Shown: positions 49,507 through 59,643 of the stretch, piece after piece | How the letters are laid out: every line of letters begins with the position of its first letter | Numbering within the stretch: the first letter of the stretch is position 1 | Notes under the pieces: generated by a model | Told to the model about the DNA's origin: nothing | Databases searched by the model: none | Seen by the model: only the letters and a program-made list of their open reading frames with translations | Program-made: the position numbers and the translations under genes | DNA from: Bacillus sp. (in: firmicutes) | Lineage (GTDB): Bacteria > Bacillota > Bacilli > Bacillales > Cytobacillaceae | Reading direction: 5' to 3' | NCBI GenBank assembly: GCA_031177865.1 | Contig: JAPSKD010000003.1 | Coordinates: forward strand, 1 to 64,000 | DNA length: 64,000 nt

Positions 49507-51090
49507 CTATTGCTTTATTGATTGTATTTCTTGCTGGCGAAGTTCAATTCGTCGAATTTTCCCTGAAGTTGTTTTTGGCAATTCAGATATATATTCGATT
49601 TTTCTTGGATATTTATAAGGGGCCGTAAGTGTTTTAACATGCTCTTGAAGAGTCTTTGTTAATTCTGGATCATTTGCGTCGATATCCTCTTTTAACACGA
49701 CAAATGCCTTTACAATAAAGCCGCGAATTTCATCAGGGCTTGCCACTACCGCACATTCTTTAACATATGGATGTTTTACAAGTGCATCCTCTACTTCAAA
49801 AGGTCCAATTGTATAGCCTGAGCTGATAATGATATCATCACCGCGGCCTTCAAACCAAAAGTATCCATCTTCATCCCTCTTTGCCTTATCCCCTGTTATA
49901 TAATAATCACCTCGGAATTGCTTAGCTGTTCTTTCCGGGTCCTTATAATAATTTTTAAACAATGCTGGTGTATCGACATGTACAGCGATGTCCCCAACTT
50001 CACCGACTGGGCAGACTTCGCCTTCTTCATTAATAATTTCTACTCGATTGCCTGGAGTTGGTTTGCCCATAGAGCCAGATTTTAACTCCATTCCTTTGGT
50101 TACCCCAACCAACAAGGTGTTTTCAGTTTGTCCATAGCCGTCACGGACATCAACATTAAACTGTCTTTTGAAAGTATCTATAACCTCTCGATTAAGTGGT
50201 TCTCCAGCGGAAACAGCACTATGCAGACTAGGTAAATGATAATCATTAAGGTTTTCTACCTTAGCCATTAACCGATATTCTGTTGGTGTACAACAAAGGA
50301 CATTTACTGAATATTTTTCTAAAAGGCTTAAATACTTTTGGGGTTCAAACTTGCCATTATATACTAACCCCGTTCCACCTGAACCAAGTACGGATAAAAA
50401 TGGACTCCAAATCCACTTTTGCCAGCCAGGAGCCGCAGTTGCCCACACTGTATCACCATCTTCTATACAAAGCCACTTTGGTGCTGCAGTTTTTAAATGA
50501 GCAAATGCCCATCCATGTGTATGTACTACCCCTTTTGGATTACCGGTTGTTCCTGATGTATAGGATAAAAACGCCATATCTTCACGGAGTGTTTCTGCAA
50601 ATCCAAACCCCTGTGGAGCCGCTTTCATTTCTTCATCTAAGAAGATCCAGCCTTCCTGCCTTTCACCGACTGAAAACTTTAATAGTGTCTGTGGACTAGT
50701 AATATTTTCAAATTGATTCACATACGGGTAATAGCTGACTACTGCTTTTACATCCCCATGTGATATTCGATATTGAAGATCCTTCTCTCGCAGCATTTCT
50801 GAACTTGGAATAACAACCAGACCGGCTTTTAAAGCCGCCAAGTATACCACATAGGCTTCTATAAGTCTTGGTATTATCACTAAGACTACATCGCCTTTTT
50901 TCAAACCATTCTGTGTGAAGACATTTCCCGCTTGATTAACTTTTTTTATTAATTCTTTATATGTAACCTGTTTTGTTTCGCCTGACTCACTTTCCCATTT
51001 TAATGCTAATCTTTTTGGATCTTGTGCAAATCGTTCTACTTCCGATACAAGATTATACTTTTCTGGTGCAATTAACTCTTCGCGGTTCAT
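49507..51090 (-). CDS. Acyl-CoA synthetase (MbcS/YtcI-like)
   Basis: ANL adenylase motifs AFLSYTSGTTGNPKGVVHTHG, DGYGQTENT, YITGDKAKRDEDGYFWFEGRGDDII; start MNREELIAPEKYNL. Confidence 0.9.
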   Translation of the reverse strand: MNREELIAPEKYNLVSEVERFAQDPKRLALKWESESGETKQVTYKELIKKVNQAGNVFTQNGLKKGDVVLVIIPRLIEAYVVYLAALKAGLVVIPSSEMLREKDLQYRISHGDVKAVVSYYPYVNQFENITSPQTLLKFSVGERQEGWIFLDEEMKAAPQGFGFAETLREDMAFLSYTSGTTGNPKGVVHTHGWAFAHLKTAAPKWLCIEDGDTVWATAAPGWQKWIWSPFLSVLGSGGTGLVYNGKFEPQKYLSLLEKYSVNVLCCTPTEYRLMAKVENLNDYHLPSLHSAVSAGEPLNREVIDTFKRQFNVDVRDGYGQTENTLLVGVTKGMELKSGSMGKPTPGNRVEIINEEGEVCPVGEVGDIAVHVDTPALFKNYYKDPERTAKQFRGDYYITGDKAKRDEDGYFWFEGRGDDIIISSGYTIGPFEVEDALVKHPYVKECAVVASPDEIRGFIVKAFVVLKEDIDANDPELTKTLQEHVKTLTAPYKYPRKIEYISELPKTTSGKIRRIELRQQEIQSIKQ

Positions 51091-51235
51091 GTTTCTCCCC
51101 CTCATTCCAGATATATACATTATCACCAATCTTATTATACAAAATTATTTAAAAATTTAAAATTATTATACTAAAAAAAGTAATGAAAAAGAGAGTGGGA
51201 AAAATCCCACTCTCTGTAGCCATCGTATTCATTTG

Positions 51236-51439
51236 TTATCGTGAAAATCCGCTTAATTGAGACTCAGCCATTGATACTAAACGCTTAGTGATTTCACCAC
51301 CAACAGAACCGTTAGCACGTGAAGTAGTGTCTGCACCAAGGTTAACACCGAATTCTTGAGCAATTTCAAATTTCATTTGTTGAAGAGCTTGCTCTACACC
51401 AGGTACAAGTAATTGATTTGAGTTGTTGTTATTAGCCAT
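51236..51439 (-). CDS. Alpha/beta-type small acid-soluble spore protein
   Basis: [55 protein letters not shown]. Confidence 0.96.
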   Translation of the reverse strand: MANNNNSNQLLVPGVEQALQQMKFEIAQEFGVNLGADTTSRANGSVGGEITKRLVSMAESQLSGFSR

Positions 51440-51544
51440 GTGATATCACCTCCTTGTGAGTATAGAATGTGTAGAATCACATGGCTGTATTCTTATTTAT
51501 AATTGGTAATTGTTCACAAATATTTCACAAATTTCTTTTTAAAG

Positions 51545-51728
51545 GGCTGTGTTAATTAGGTCTGTTGATTTGTGCTCCAGGCACTTCGCTTTCCGCGGGC
51601 GGTCCGGGGAGCCTCCTCGGCGCGTAAGCGCCTGTGGGGTCTCCCCAGCCCCGTCCTCCCGCAGGAGTCTTCGTGCCTTCCGCACAAATCAACAGAGTGC
51701 CAATATTACAATTAGCTTTAACACAGCC
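51545..51728. repeat. GC-rich MITE/REP-like palindromic element
   Basis: Outer inverted repeat GGCTGTGTTAA (51545-51555)/TTAACACAGCC (51718-51728); inner CTGTTGATTTGTGC (51562-51575)/GCACAAATCAACAG (51682-51695); GC-rich centre. Confidence 0.85.
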
Positions 51729-51732
51729 TATT

Positions 51733-52941
51733 TTAAAATAAATCCTCAAATTCGGATGGTTGTTCTTTGCTGTCTGGTCTGATGGTCAGCATTTCTGTTT
51801 TTTGGACTGCTTCTTGGATCAATGGTTCGAAGTCGAAGAAGCTTTCGTAGTGCTGAACTTTTTCTTTTTTCGGTTTTGTTTTTGGTGAAGATGGAACAAA
51901 TATCGTACAGCAATCTTCAAAAGGTCTAATTGAAATATCATAAGTATCGATATCTATGGCTTGTTTTATAATATCATTTTTGTCCATTGTCAACAGTGGC
52001 CTTAGTATTGGAGTATTGGTTACCTCATTAATCGCATACATACTTTCTAAAGTTTGACTGGCAACCTGACCAAGATTATCTCCAGTGATAATCGCTAGAC
52101 CTTCCTGTTTTTTTCTAATCTCATCGGTTATTCGCAGCATAAATCTTCTTGTGGTTGTCATGGAGTAATTTTCTGGAATTTGTTCTTTTATCGATTGTTG
52201 AATAGCCGTAAATGGAACGATATGAAGTTTCATCGAACCAAATATTTCAGCCAGCTTTTTTGCTAAGTCGATTACTTTTTCCTTGGATCTGTCACTTGTA
52301 TACGGTGGACTGAAAAAATGTACTGCTTCTATTTCTACTCCTCGTTTCATCGTCAAATATCCTGCCACTGGACTATCAATACCTCCAGACAGCATTAACA
52401 TCGCCTTACCACTGGAGCCAACTGGCAGGCCCCCAGCTCCTAAGATGTTCTCACAAGACATGTAGATAGCCTCACTAAGAACTTCTATTTTCAAGTTGAT
52501 ATCAGGATTTTTCACATCCACCTTGATGCCTGGTATGTTTGCGAGAATATGGCCGCCGAAGGTGTGATTGATGCCAGATGTATCTAATTCAAATGATTTA
52601 TCCGATCGTTTCGGGGTAATTTTAAAGGTTTTTCCCTCTTTGTAAAGGCTTTTCACTAAGGAAAGAGCTGCCTCTTTCATTTTTTCAAGGTCTCTCTCAA
52701 CTCTTATTGCTGGACTAAGGGATTGGATACCAAATATATTTTTTAAAGACTTGATGATCTCTTCCACATTTTCTCCATTAACAAGCACGTACATCCTGTC
52801 ACGCTCTGCCCTTATTTTTATTTTCGGAAAGGGAGCTAATGCAATACGAACACTCTTTCTTAACTTGTCTACAAATTTCTTTCGATTTCTGCCTTTGGTA
52901 GAGATTTCACCATAGCGAATCAGTATTCGATCATAATTCAT
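51733..52941 (-). CDS. thiI: tRNA 4-thiouridine synthase ThiI
   Basis: ILIRYGEISTKGRNRKKFVDKL; LMLSGGIDSPVAGYLTMKRGV. Confidence 0.97.
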   Translation of the reverse strand: MNYDRILIRYGEISTKGRNRKKFVDKLRKSVRIALAPFPKIKIRAERDRMYVLVNGENVEEIIKSLKNIFGIQSLSPAIRVERDLEKMKEAALSLVKSLYKEGKTFKITPKRSDKSFELDTSGINHTFGGHILANIPGIKVDVKNPDINLKIEVLSEAIYMSCENILGAGGLPVGSSGKAMLMLSGGIDSPVAGYLTMKRGVEIEAVHFFSPPYTSDRSKEKVIDLAKKLAEIFGSMKLHIVPFTAIQQSIKEQIPENYSMTTTRRFMLRITDEIRKKQEGLAIITGDNLGQVASQTLESMYAINEVTNTPILRPLLTMDKNDIIKQAIDIDTYDISIRPFEDCCTIFVPSSPKTKPKKEKVQHYESFFDFEPLIQEAVQKTEMLTIRPDSKEQPSEFEDLF

Positions 52942-52942
52942 A

Positions 52943-54085
52943 TTATTTCATAACCTTTCTTAGTTGTTTAGCAGCATCTTCGATTGCTACAATTACTTTT
53001 TCTGCCTCATCTTCAGTATTATCATACGAGAGGCTTATTCTAAATGCACTGTCAGCCAAATCATCTGGAACCCCCATTGCTAAGAGTGTTTGACTTGGTA
53101 ATTGTTTCTTAGAAGAACAGGCACTTGTTGTCGATAGATAGATTCCTTTTTGCTCAAGAGTATGGATTAAAACTTCTGCTTTAACACCCTTTATAGAAAA
53201 ATTGAGTATATGAGGTGCAGAATTTTCTAACGGTGTATTGATGATAAGATCATCTATCCTGCTTAACTCCGCTCTTAAAAGGGATTTAACCTTTTTCATT
53301 CTTTCTATTCCCAGCTCACTATTTACCATCGTCATCCTTAGAGCTTTTGCCATTGCAACAGCTCCTGCAACATTTTCCGTTCCACTTCTTACTTTCCATT
53401 CTTGGTTTCCACCCGAAAGCAATGGATCCAATCTAACCCCTTCTCTTATAAAGAGCGCACCAGTCCCCTTTAATCCATGAAACTTATGTGCTGAAAATGA
53501 ACATAAATCTACACTATTTTCCGATAAATGTAATGGAACCTTTCCGATAGCTTGTACAGCGTCAACATGAAAGAGAATGGTAGGATACTGCTTCAAAAGC
53601 TTACCAATTTCTGCAATTGGCTGTATTGTTCCGACTTCATTATTTACCTGCATAACTGAAACAAGTATTGTATCTTTTTTTATAGAAGCTTTGACATCAT
53701 CTACCATTACTCTTCCGTTTTGATCAGCCGGCAAATAGGTAATGTCAAAACCTAACTTTTTTAACTGTTCCATAGCACCACGGACAGAAGGGTGCTCAAC
53801 ACTAGATAGAATTAAGTGTTTCCCTTTATTCTTATGCAACATCACTGTCCCTTTAATGGCTAAATTATTACTTTCGGTACCACCAGAAGTAAAGTAAATC
53901 TCTGTTGGTTTTACAGTTAAGAGGTTAGCTACTTGTGCACGAGCCTGTGTGAGAAGTTTTTCAGCTTGCAGCCCTATGCCATGAAGGGACGAAGGATTGC
54001 CAAAAAATTCACTTGAGACCTTTATAAATGAGTCTAAAACCTCGTTATATGGTCTTGTCGTTGCACTATTATCAAAATAAATCAT
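52943..54085 (-). CDS. Cysteine desulfurase (NifS/IscS family), ThiI partner
   Basis: MIYFDNSATTRPYNEVLDSFIKV; SFSAHKFHGLKGTGALFIR. Confidence 0.95.
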   Translation of the reverse strand: MIYFDNSATTRPYNEVLDSFIKVSSEFFGNPSSLHGIGLQAEKLLTQARAQVANLLTVKPTEIYFTSGGTESNNLAIKGTVMLHKNKGKHLILSSVEHPSVRGAMEQLKKLGFDITYLPADQNGRVMVDDVKASIKKDTILVSVMQVNNEVGTIQPIAEIGKLLKQYPTILFHVDAVQAIGKVPLHLSENSVDLCSFSAHKFHGLKGTGALFIREGVRLDPLLSGGNQEWKVRSGTENVAGAVAMAKALRMTMVNSELGIERMKKVKSLLRAELSRIDDLIINTPLENSAPHILNFSIKGVKAEVLIHTLEQKGIYLSTTSACSSKKQLPSQTLLAMGVPDDLADSAFRISLSYDNTEDEAEKVIVAIEDAAKQLRKVMK

Positions 54086-54165
54086 CTTTCAAACACCTCA
54101 CCTTTGCAGGACTAAATCTTACCACAAACTTAATCAATTGAAAAAGTTTTGTGATATAAACAAAC

Positions 54166-54204
54166 AAAAACCGATTTGCCATTTTTAGCAGAATCGGTTT
54201 AAAG
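54166..54204 (-). terminator. Terminator of ezrA
   Basis: AACCGATTctgctaaaaatggcaAATCGGTT. Confidence 0.65.
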
Positions 54205-54211
54205 TTATTAC

Positions 54212-55924
54212 CTATTGCTTTACCACTGCTGCCTTAATTTTCTTCAAGACGCCAGGGTCAATTGATTCAAGAGAAGCAGCTGCCTGTTCTAAAGCTTCCT
54301 GATACTCAAAATGTCTGAATGCATTTTCTGCATCACTAAGTCCCTTGGCAACAGAAGGATATTGACTTCTGTATCTGTTTCCGTATTGAATCGCCTTTTC
54401 AGCAAGCAAAACACTTTCAATGAGTTCAACTGTTGTATTTGATAATTTTTCAACTGTTAAAACTGCAATCTCTAAATATTGATTTAGCGCTGATACGTTA
54501 AGCGGCTTTTCTTGAAGCTGAAGCTTTACGTTTTGTATACTTTCATTTGTATCTTCCAATAAATATTTGTAGTCTTCTGGTAATCCCGGAATATTACTTT
54601 TAGATACTAAACGAATCGTTTCGCCCACTTTTTTGGTTAATTCCCTTAGTGTTTCACGCGCTTCGAACTCATCTTTCCTTAGGGCTTGTAACTTGAGAGC
54701 GAAATTTTCTTGCTCTTCTTGAATCATTTCTATATGCATTTTTATTTCTTTAAGTTCTTCACAAAGAATCGTTAACGCCGTTTCATTGATATTTATTTTT
54801 TCCATCAAGATTTCATAGTGCTTTGTAACAGCAGCAAGCTGTTTTTCCAAATGCCTTTGGATTTCAAAGTCACTTTCGGTCAGATGATAGCTTTCTTGAA
54901 CATGCTTTACTTCATTAGAAAGATGATCATGTTCTTCTAGAACCAAGGATAAAAGTCCACTCATCCCTTTTTCATTTTGAAAGATGAAATGCTTCGCATT
55001 CACTTCTTTTTCCAATAAGTCAAACAGAATATCAATTCGCTCTTTAACTTCACCAATTCCTTCAAGTGCTTCCTCTATTTTCGTCTCTTCAATCAGTGCT
55101 AAATACTCAACCAATTTTTCTTGTAGACTTTCAATTTCATTTTCTAGTTGAATATGGCTTAAGTAATAACCCTTTTCTGTCATTTCACGATATCCATCAA
55201 AAATATCAGATAATTGAGCCGGGATTAGAGATTGACACTCTATTAACAGCTGAGGAATAGCATCCATATTGTTTTTAACCTTGATTAATTGATTGTGAAT
55301 TCCTAATACGAGCTCACGAGCTTCAAGATAGTTACCATGTTCAGTCTTCTCGTCAAATTCGTGAAACTTTTTCGTAACGTCCTCTAGTTGAGCTTCTAAG
55401 TATTTTTCTGACTTTCCAAAGCTATGTCGATGAGCAAGCAGCGTCTTTTTCGTTTCCCGATACAATTCCTTTAACTGCTCAATTTCAGTCCTGTTCTTTT
55501 CTTCGCTACCAACAAGTTCATGAAGCTCTTCAACAATTTTATTAATTTCATCTTGAGTTGACTGTAATTTATCTTTGATTTCCTGTTGAGTAGCCTTCGC
55601 TTTTTTAAAGCGGTATTTATCGATAAATTCTTCAGCATCAAATAACAACTCTTCTAATTCTGGCAATTTAACCGTAACAATATCATCCCATTGATTACGC
55701 CAGCCCTCGAATAATTCCTCGGTTTGTCCGGTCATATTTAATTGTTTTACCTTTGACATTTCATCCAAAATCGGCCGATTAAACAAATCGATTTTCCAAG
55801 TTTCCAACCTATCCATTTCTTTAAAATACTTTTTCTTTATAAAATACCCCAATACAAATAAGGCTAGTAGCAGGATAATAAATCCAATAAAATATGTCAC
55901 GTTCAAGCCCCCTGTTTCAAACAC
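54212..55924 (-). CDS. ezrA: Septation ring formation regulator EzrA
   Basis: 570 aa, N-terminal TM then long coiled coil; synteny with cysteine desulfurase. Confidence 0.93.
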   Translation of the reverse strand: MFETGGLNVTYFIGFIILLLALFVLGYFIKKKYFKEMDRLETWKIDLFNRPILDEMSKVKQLNMTGQTEELFEGWRNQWDDIVTVKLPELEELLFDAEEFIDKYRFKKAKATQQEIKDKLQSTQDEINKIVEELHELVGSEEKNRTEIEQLKELYRETKKTLLAHRHSFGKSEKYLEAQLEDVTKKFHEFDEKTEHGNYLEARELVLGIHNQLIKVKNNMDAIPQLLIECQSLIPAQLSDIFDGYREMTEKGYYLSHIQLENEIESLQEKLVEYLALIEETKIEEALEGIGEVKERIDILFDLLEKEVNAKHFIFQNEKGMSGLLSLVLEEHDHLSNEVKHVQESYHLTESDFEIQRHLEKQLAAVTKHYEILMEKININETALTILCEELKEIKMHIEMIQEEQENFALKLQALRKDEFEARETLRELTKKVGETIRLVSKSNIPGLPEDYKYLLEDTNESIQNVKLQLQEKPLNVSALNQYLEIAVLTVEKLSNTTVELIESVLLAEKAIQYGNRYRSQYPSVAKGLSDAENAFRHFEYQEALEQAAASLESIDPGVLKKIKAAVVKQ

Positions 55925-56189
55925 TTCAATTAAATCTTACAACGCTAGATACTAATCTATTAAAAACCATCTAAATTCGGTAAAGTTCAATGCCTCTATG
56001 ATACCATGTAAACGACATTTTTTGACTAGTATTTTCAATTTTTTTCTAAAAGAAATTTTAAATTACTATTTTATGACAAAAAACCTAGTGAAAAGATTAA
56101 TCATTTAAACTACAAATTAAAAAGCACTTGCTCAAGGAAATTTGGTTCCCAAGCTAGTGCTTACCATTTATATCTATATGATTGTCCAA

Positions 56190-56819
56190 TTACAGGATAG
56201 CCTCTTTCTTTTCTATCATTTTAGTTGCTAGCGTGTTTTCGATCCAACTATTAATTTCCTTTAGATACTTTTGTTCAAAGAACCTTTCATTTGGAAAAAT
56301 ATATAGTACCTCTCTCAGATAATGAGCATTAATAAAGGGCATCATAAGTAAGCCTTTGTATTGGATGATTAAATACGCGATAGAATGTGGACGAAATTCC
56401 TTCCTTTCAAACCCTTTTTCAAACATCTTTTGAAAATAATACTTCTCCTTTAATGCATAGGTAGACATAATTTCTCTGACTACCTGAGAATCCATTGACA
56501 TTTCTCGGTATACGAAGCTTGTAAGTTCAATATTTTCACATTGATAGTGGAGCAAGTCAGCTGTAATCCGTTTTAAACAATCCTTTACGCCTGTATCTAT
56601 TAAAGAAAACTTTTCTTCAATAATACTGAGATATCGCTCAAAAAAGTAAGTAAAGCAATATTCTAATAATCCAAGCTTATTCTCAAAATGGTAAGCGATG
56701 GTTGCTGAGTTTACTTTTGCTGCAGTTGCAATATCACGTATCGATGTTCCAGCATATCCATTTGAATTAAAAAGCGATATCGCTGCTTTCACTATTTCTT
56801 CTTTAGAATCCTTTTTCAT
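56190..56819 (-). CDS. refZ: TetR-family regulator RefZ (YttP)
   Basis: KEEIVKAAISLFNSNGYAGTSIRDIATAAKVNSATIAYHFENKLGLLEYCF; near ezrA and ytsP-like gene. Confidence 0.87.
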   Translation of the reverse strand: MKKDSKEEIVKAAISLFNSNGYAGTSIRDIATAAKVNSATIAYHFENKLGLLEYCFTYFFERYLSIIEEKFSLIDTGVKDCLKRITADLLHYQCENIELTSFVYREMSMDSQVVREIMSTYALKEKYYFQKMFEKGFERKEFRPHSIAYLIIQYKGLLMMPFINAHYLREVLYIFPNERFFEQKYLKEINSWIENTLATKMIEKKEAIL

Positions 56820-56974
56820 CGTACACCTCCTGTATACACGAGTTTTATATCTTTCTATAAACAATTCTTGCTTAGATGGTATATTCCTTCATGAATTTAT
56901 CGACAAAGTATGCCCTTTTTCATGTTAGTTTGATAAAATAAATAAGAAATTTATTAAAGGAGGGGTGAAAAAAC

Positions 56975-57457
56975 ATGTTTAATGTCGAAATGTACAAGGG
57001 AAGCCGCCAAGAAAATTATGAATTGGTAAAAAAACAATTACAGGCACTTCTCCATGGCGAGAATAACCAAATCGCTAATCTTAGCAACACTTCTGCATTG
57101 TTAAATCAGTTTCTTGATCGTATAAATTGGGTTGGCTTCTATTTAATGGACGAGAATAACGAGCTAGTATTGGGGCCCTTCCAAGGACTGCCAGCATGTA
57201 TCCGTATCCCGCTGGGCAAAGGTGTATGTGGAACATCGGCAAAGAAAATGGAAACCATCCGGGTAGAAGACGTTCATCAATTTCCTGGTCACATTGCCTG
57301 TGATGCTGCCTCCAATTCCGAAATCGTTATACCTCTAATCAAGAACGGAAAATTACTTGGTGTCTTAGACATTGACTCACCAGAGAAAAATCGCTTTGAT
57401 GAGTTGGACCAACAGCAGTTGGAAGAATTTACAGCCATTCTTGTTAATCATTTGTAA
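56975..57457 (+). CDS. ytsP: GAF domain protein, free methionine-(R)-sulfoxide reductase-like (YtsP)
   Basis: NWVGFYLMDENNELVLGPFQGLPACIRIPLGKGVCGTSA; HIACDAASNSEIVIPL. Confidence 0.92.
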   Translation: MFNVEMYKGSRQENYELVKKQLQALLHGENNQIANLSNTSALLNQFLDRINWVGFYLMDENNELVLGPFQGLPACIRIPLGKGVCGTSAKKMETIRVEDVHQFPGHIACDAASNSEIVIPLIKNGKLLGVLDIDSPEKNRFDELDQQQLEEFTAILVNHL

Positions 57458-57461
57458 AAAA

Positions 57462-57492
57462 AATAAAAACTCGCCTCGGCGAGTTTTTTATA
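57462..57492. terminator. Bidirectional terminator, ytsP / methionine gamma-lyase
   Basis: AAAAACTCGCCtcGGCGAGTTTTTT. Confidence 0.8.
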
Positions 57493-58675
57493 TTTTTTCA
57501 AGTGCTTGTTCTATGTCCTCTTGTATATCCTCCCATGCTTCAAGACCCACTGACAGGCGAAGTAATGTATCGTCAATCCCCATTTTTCTTCGTTCTTCTT
57601 CTGGAACCACAGCGTGTGTCATGGTTGCAGGGTGCTGTATCAACGTTTCAGCATCTCCTAAACTTACCGCTATTTTTACCAACTGTAATTGATTCATAAA
57701 TAATTGAGCTGATTCCTTCGTTCCTTTTACGGAAAACGAAATCACCCCTCCAGGTTTTTTCATTTGTTTATGCATAATCTTATTATCATCTATATAGTCA
57801 CTATTGCCAGGAAAATAGAGCTTCTTTATTTTTGGATGATTCCGTAAAAATTCAACAAGCATATTGGCATTCTCACAATGACGGTCCATCCTAACGGGCA
57901 GCGTTTTTAAACCCCTTAATAAAAGCCAAGCATCAAATGGTGAGATTGTGCCGCCGATATCTTTTTGTGTTGTTCTCGATACCTGTTGGATAAAATCACT
58001 CTTCCCTACAACAATTCCAGCAATTACATCACCGTGACCACAAATATATTTTGTTGCACTATGAATAACAATATCACAGCCTAGGCTAATAGGAGTTTGT
58101 AAATACGGAGAGCAAAAGGTATTGTCCACCACAACAGGTATACCACGTTGTTTAGCGAGCTTCGAGACTAATTCTAAGTCAACTAGTTTCATGGTAGGAT
58201 TAATTGGGGTTTCTATATAGATACAGGCAGTATTTGGGTGAATCTCTTCTTCTAGAATTTCTTTTGAGGCCATTAACGAAAAATCATGGTTGATGTTATA
58301 TTTTTCTTTTAACAATTGTAGTAATCCAAACGTACAACCATATACACCTTGTGAACACAGGATATGGTCACCTGTTTTAGTTAAAGCTGTTAACACGGCA
58401 GAAACTGCTGCCATCCCTGATGAGAATGCCAAGGCTGCTTCACCTTGTTCCAGTTTTGCCATTCGGTCTTCGAGAATTTTTACGGTTGGGTTTCCTAGAC
58501 GGGAGTATATAAATCCTTCTTCTTGACCAGCAAATCTTCTCTCCCCTTGTTCTGCAGTTGAAAAGGTGAATGTGGAAGTTTGATACAAGGGAGGAACTAA
58601 ACTTCCTTGGTGTTCATCGGAACAATACCCAGAGTGAACGGCTTCCGTTTCAAAGCGAAAATTTTCATTTCCCAA
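57488..58675 (-). CDS. Cys/Met-metabolism PLP enzyme, probable methionine gamma-lyase
   Basis: SATKYICGHGDVIAGIVVG PLP lysine; YGCTFGLL with Cys at the methionine gamma-lyase position; RFAGQEEGFIYSRLGNPT. Confidence 0.85.
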   Translation of the reverse strand: MGNENFRFETEAVHSGYCSDEHQGSLVPPLYQTSTFTFSTAEQGERRFAGQEEGFIYSRLGNPTVKILEDRMAKLEQGEAALAFSSGMAAVSAVLTALTKTGDHILCSQGVYGCTFGLLQLLKEKYNINHDFSLMASKEILEEEIHPNTACIYIETPINPTMKLVDLELVSKLAKQRGIPVVVDNTFCSPYLQTPISLGCDIVIHSATKYICGHGDVIAGIVVGKSDFIQQVSRTTQKDIGGTISPFDAWLLLRGLKTLPVRMDRHCENANMLVEFLRNHPKIKKLYFPGNSDYIDDNKIMHKQMKKPGGVISFSVKGTKESAQLFMNQLQLVKIAVSLGDAETLIQHPATMTHAVVPEEERRKMGIDDTLLRLSVGLEAWEDIQEDIEQALEKI

Positions 58676-58690
58676 TCTGACTCCTCCTAA

Positions 58691-58705
58691 ATGAAAACGC
58701 TATCA
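58691..58705 (-). promoter_or_regulatory. Predicted cre (CcpA) site upstream of methionine gamma-lyase-like gene
   Basis: ATGAAAACGCTATCA matches WTGNAANCGNWNNCW at all positions; 16 bp from the start codon. Confidence 0.65.
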
Positions 58706-58712
58706 TTTTTTT

Positions 58713-58755
58713 ATTCATTTCTTTATACTATTCATTTCTTTATACTATTCATTTC
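58713..58755. repeat. 17-bp tandem repeat, about 2.5 copies
   Basis: ATTCATTTCTTTATACT x2 followed by ATTCATTTC. Confidence 0.85.
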
Positions 58756-58811
58756 CTGAAATTAACTTGACACATTAATGAATAAAATTATATAATATTC
58801 TTTGTGTAAAA

Positions 58812-58996
58812 TAACTGCAGCCTATGTGAACACGTGAATGGATTCATTTTGTTCCTCATGAGTCATTTTTACTTATGATGGTGCATCTTGTAACCCTCTG
58901 CTGCTAGGGCGAAGGTGCATGAAAACAAAATGGCTATCATTGATGTTTCATAACGGTTTTTATTTTACCAAAAAATAAAAACACTAAGGAGGAGTC
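58812..58996 (+). promoter_or_regulatory. rpsD leader, candidate S4 autoregulatory region
   Basis: Long non-coding leader with paired segments directly upstream of rpsD; S4 autoregulation of rpsD is established in B. subtilis. Confidence 0.5.
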
Positions 58997-59000
58997 ATTC

Positions 59001-59603
59001 ATGGCTCGTTATACTGGCTCAAGCTGGAAAATTTCTCGTCGTCTTGGAATCTCTCTAAGCGGCACAGGTAAAGAATTAGAAAAGCGTCCTTACGCTCCTG
59101 GACAACATGGTCCAAACCAACGTAAGAAGCTTTCTGAATACGGATTGCAATTGCAAGAAAAGCAAAAACTTCGTCACATGTACGGAGTAACTGAGCGCCA
59201 ATTCCGTAACCTATTTGATAAAGCTGGCAAATTGGGTGGGGTTCACGGTGAAAACTTCATGATCCTACTTGAATCACGTCTTGACAACGTAGTTTACCGT
59301 TTAGGTTTAGCTCGTACTCGTCGTGCAGCACGTCAATTAGTTAACCATGGCCACATCTTAGTTGATGGTTCTCGCGTAGATATTCCATCATACCGTTTAG
59401 CTCCTGGTCAAACAATCAGCCTACGTGAAAAATCACGTAATCTTGATGTTGTTAAAGAAGCAGTTGAAGTTACTAACTTCGTTCCTGACTACTTAACGTT
59501 TGATGCAGACAAGCTTGAAGGTACATTCACTCGCTTACCAGAGCGTTCTGAATTACCGGCTGAAATTAACGAAACTCTTATTGTCGAGTTCTACTCTCGT
59601 TAA
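59001..59603 (+). CDS. rpsD: 30S ribosomal protein S4
   Basis: [37 protein letters not shown]. Confidence 0.99.
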   Translation: MARYTGSSWKISRRLGISLSGTGKELEKRPYAPGQHGPNQRKKLSEYGLQLQEKQKLRHMYGVTERQFRNLFDKAGKLGGVHGENFMILLESRLDNVVYRLGLARTRRAARQLVNHGHILVDGSRVDIPSYRLAPGQTISLREKSRNLDVVKEAVEVTNFVPDYLTFDADKLEGTFTRLPERSELPAEINETLIVEFYSR

Positions 59604-59607
59604 TTTT

Positions 59608-59643
59608 TCAAAAACCGTGCCAGCAGTGGCACGGTTTTTTTAT
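59608..59643 (+). terminator. Terminator of rpsD
   Basis: AAAACCGTGCCagcaGTGGCACGGTTTTTTT. Confidence 0.85.

Noticed and set aside
51549-51782. 77-aa and 65-aa ORFs on opposite strands
   Set aside because: Both fall within the GC-rich palindromic element and have no RBS or protein-like composition
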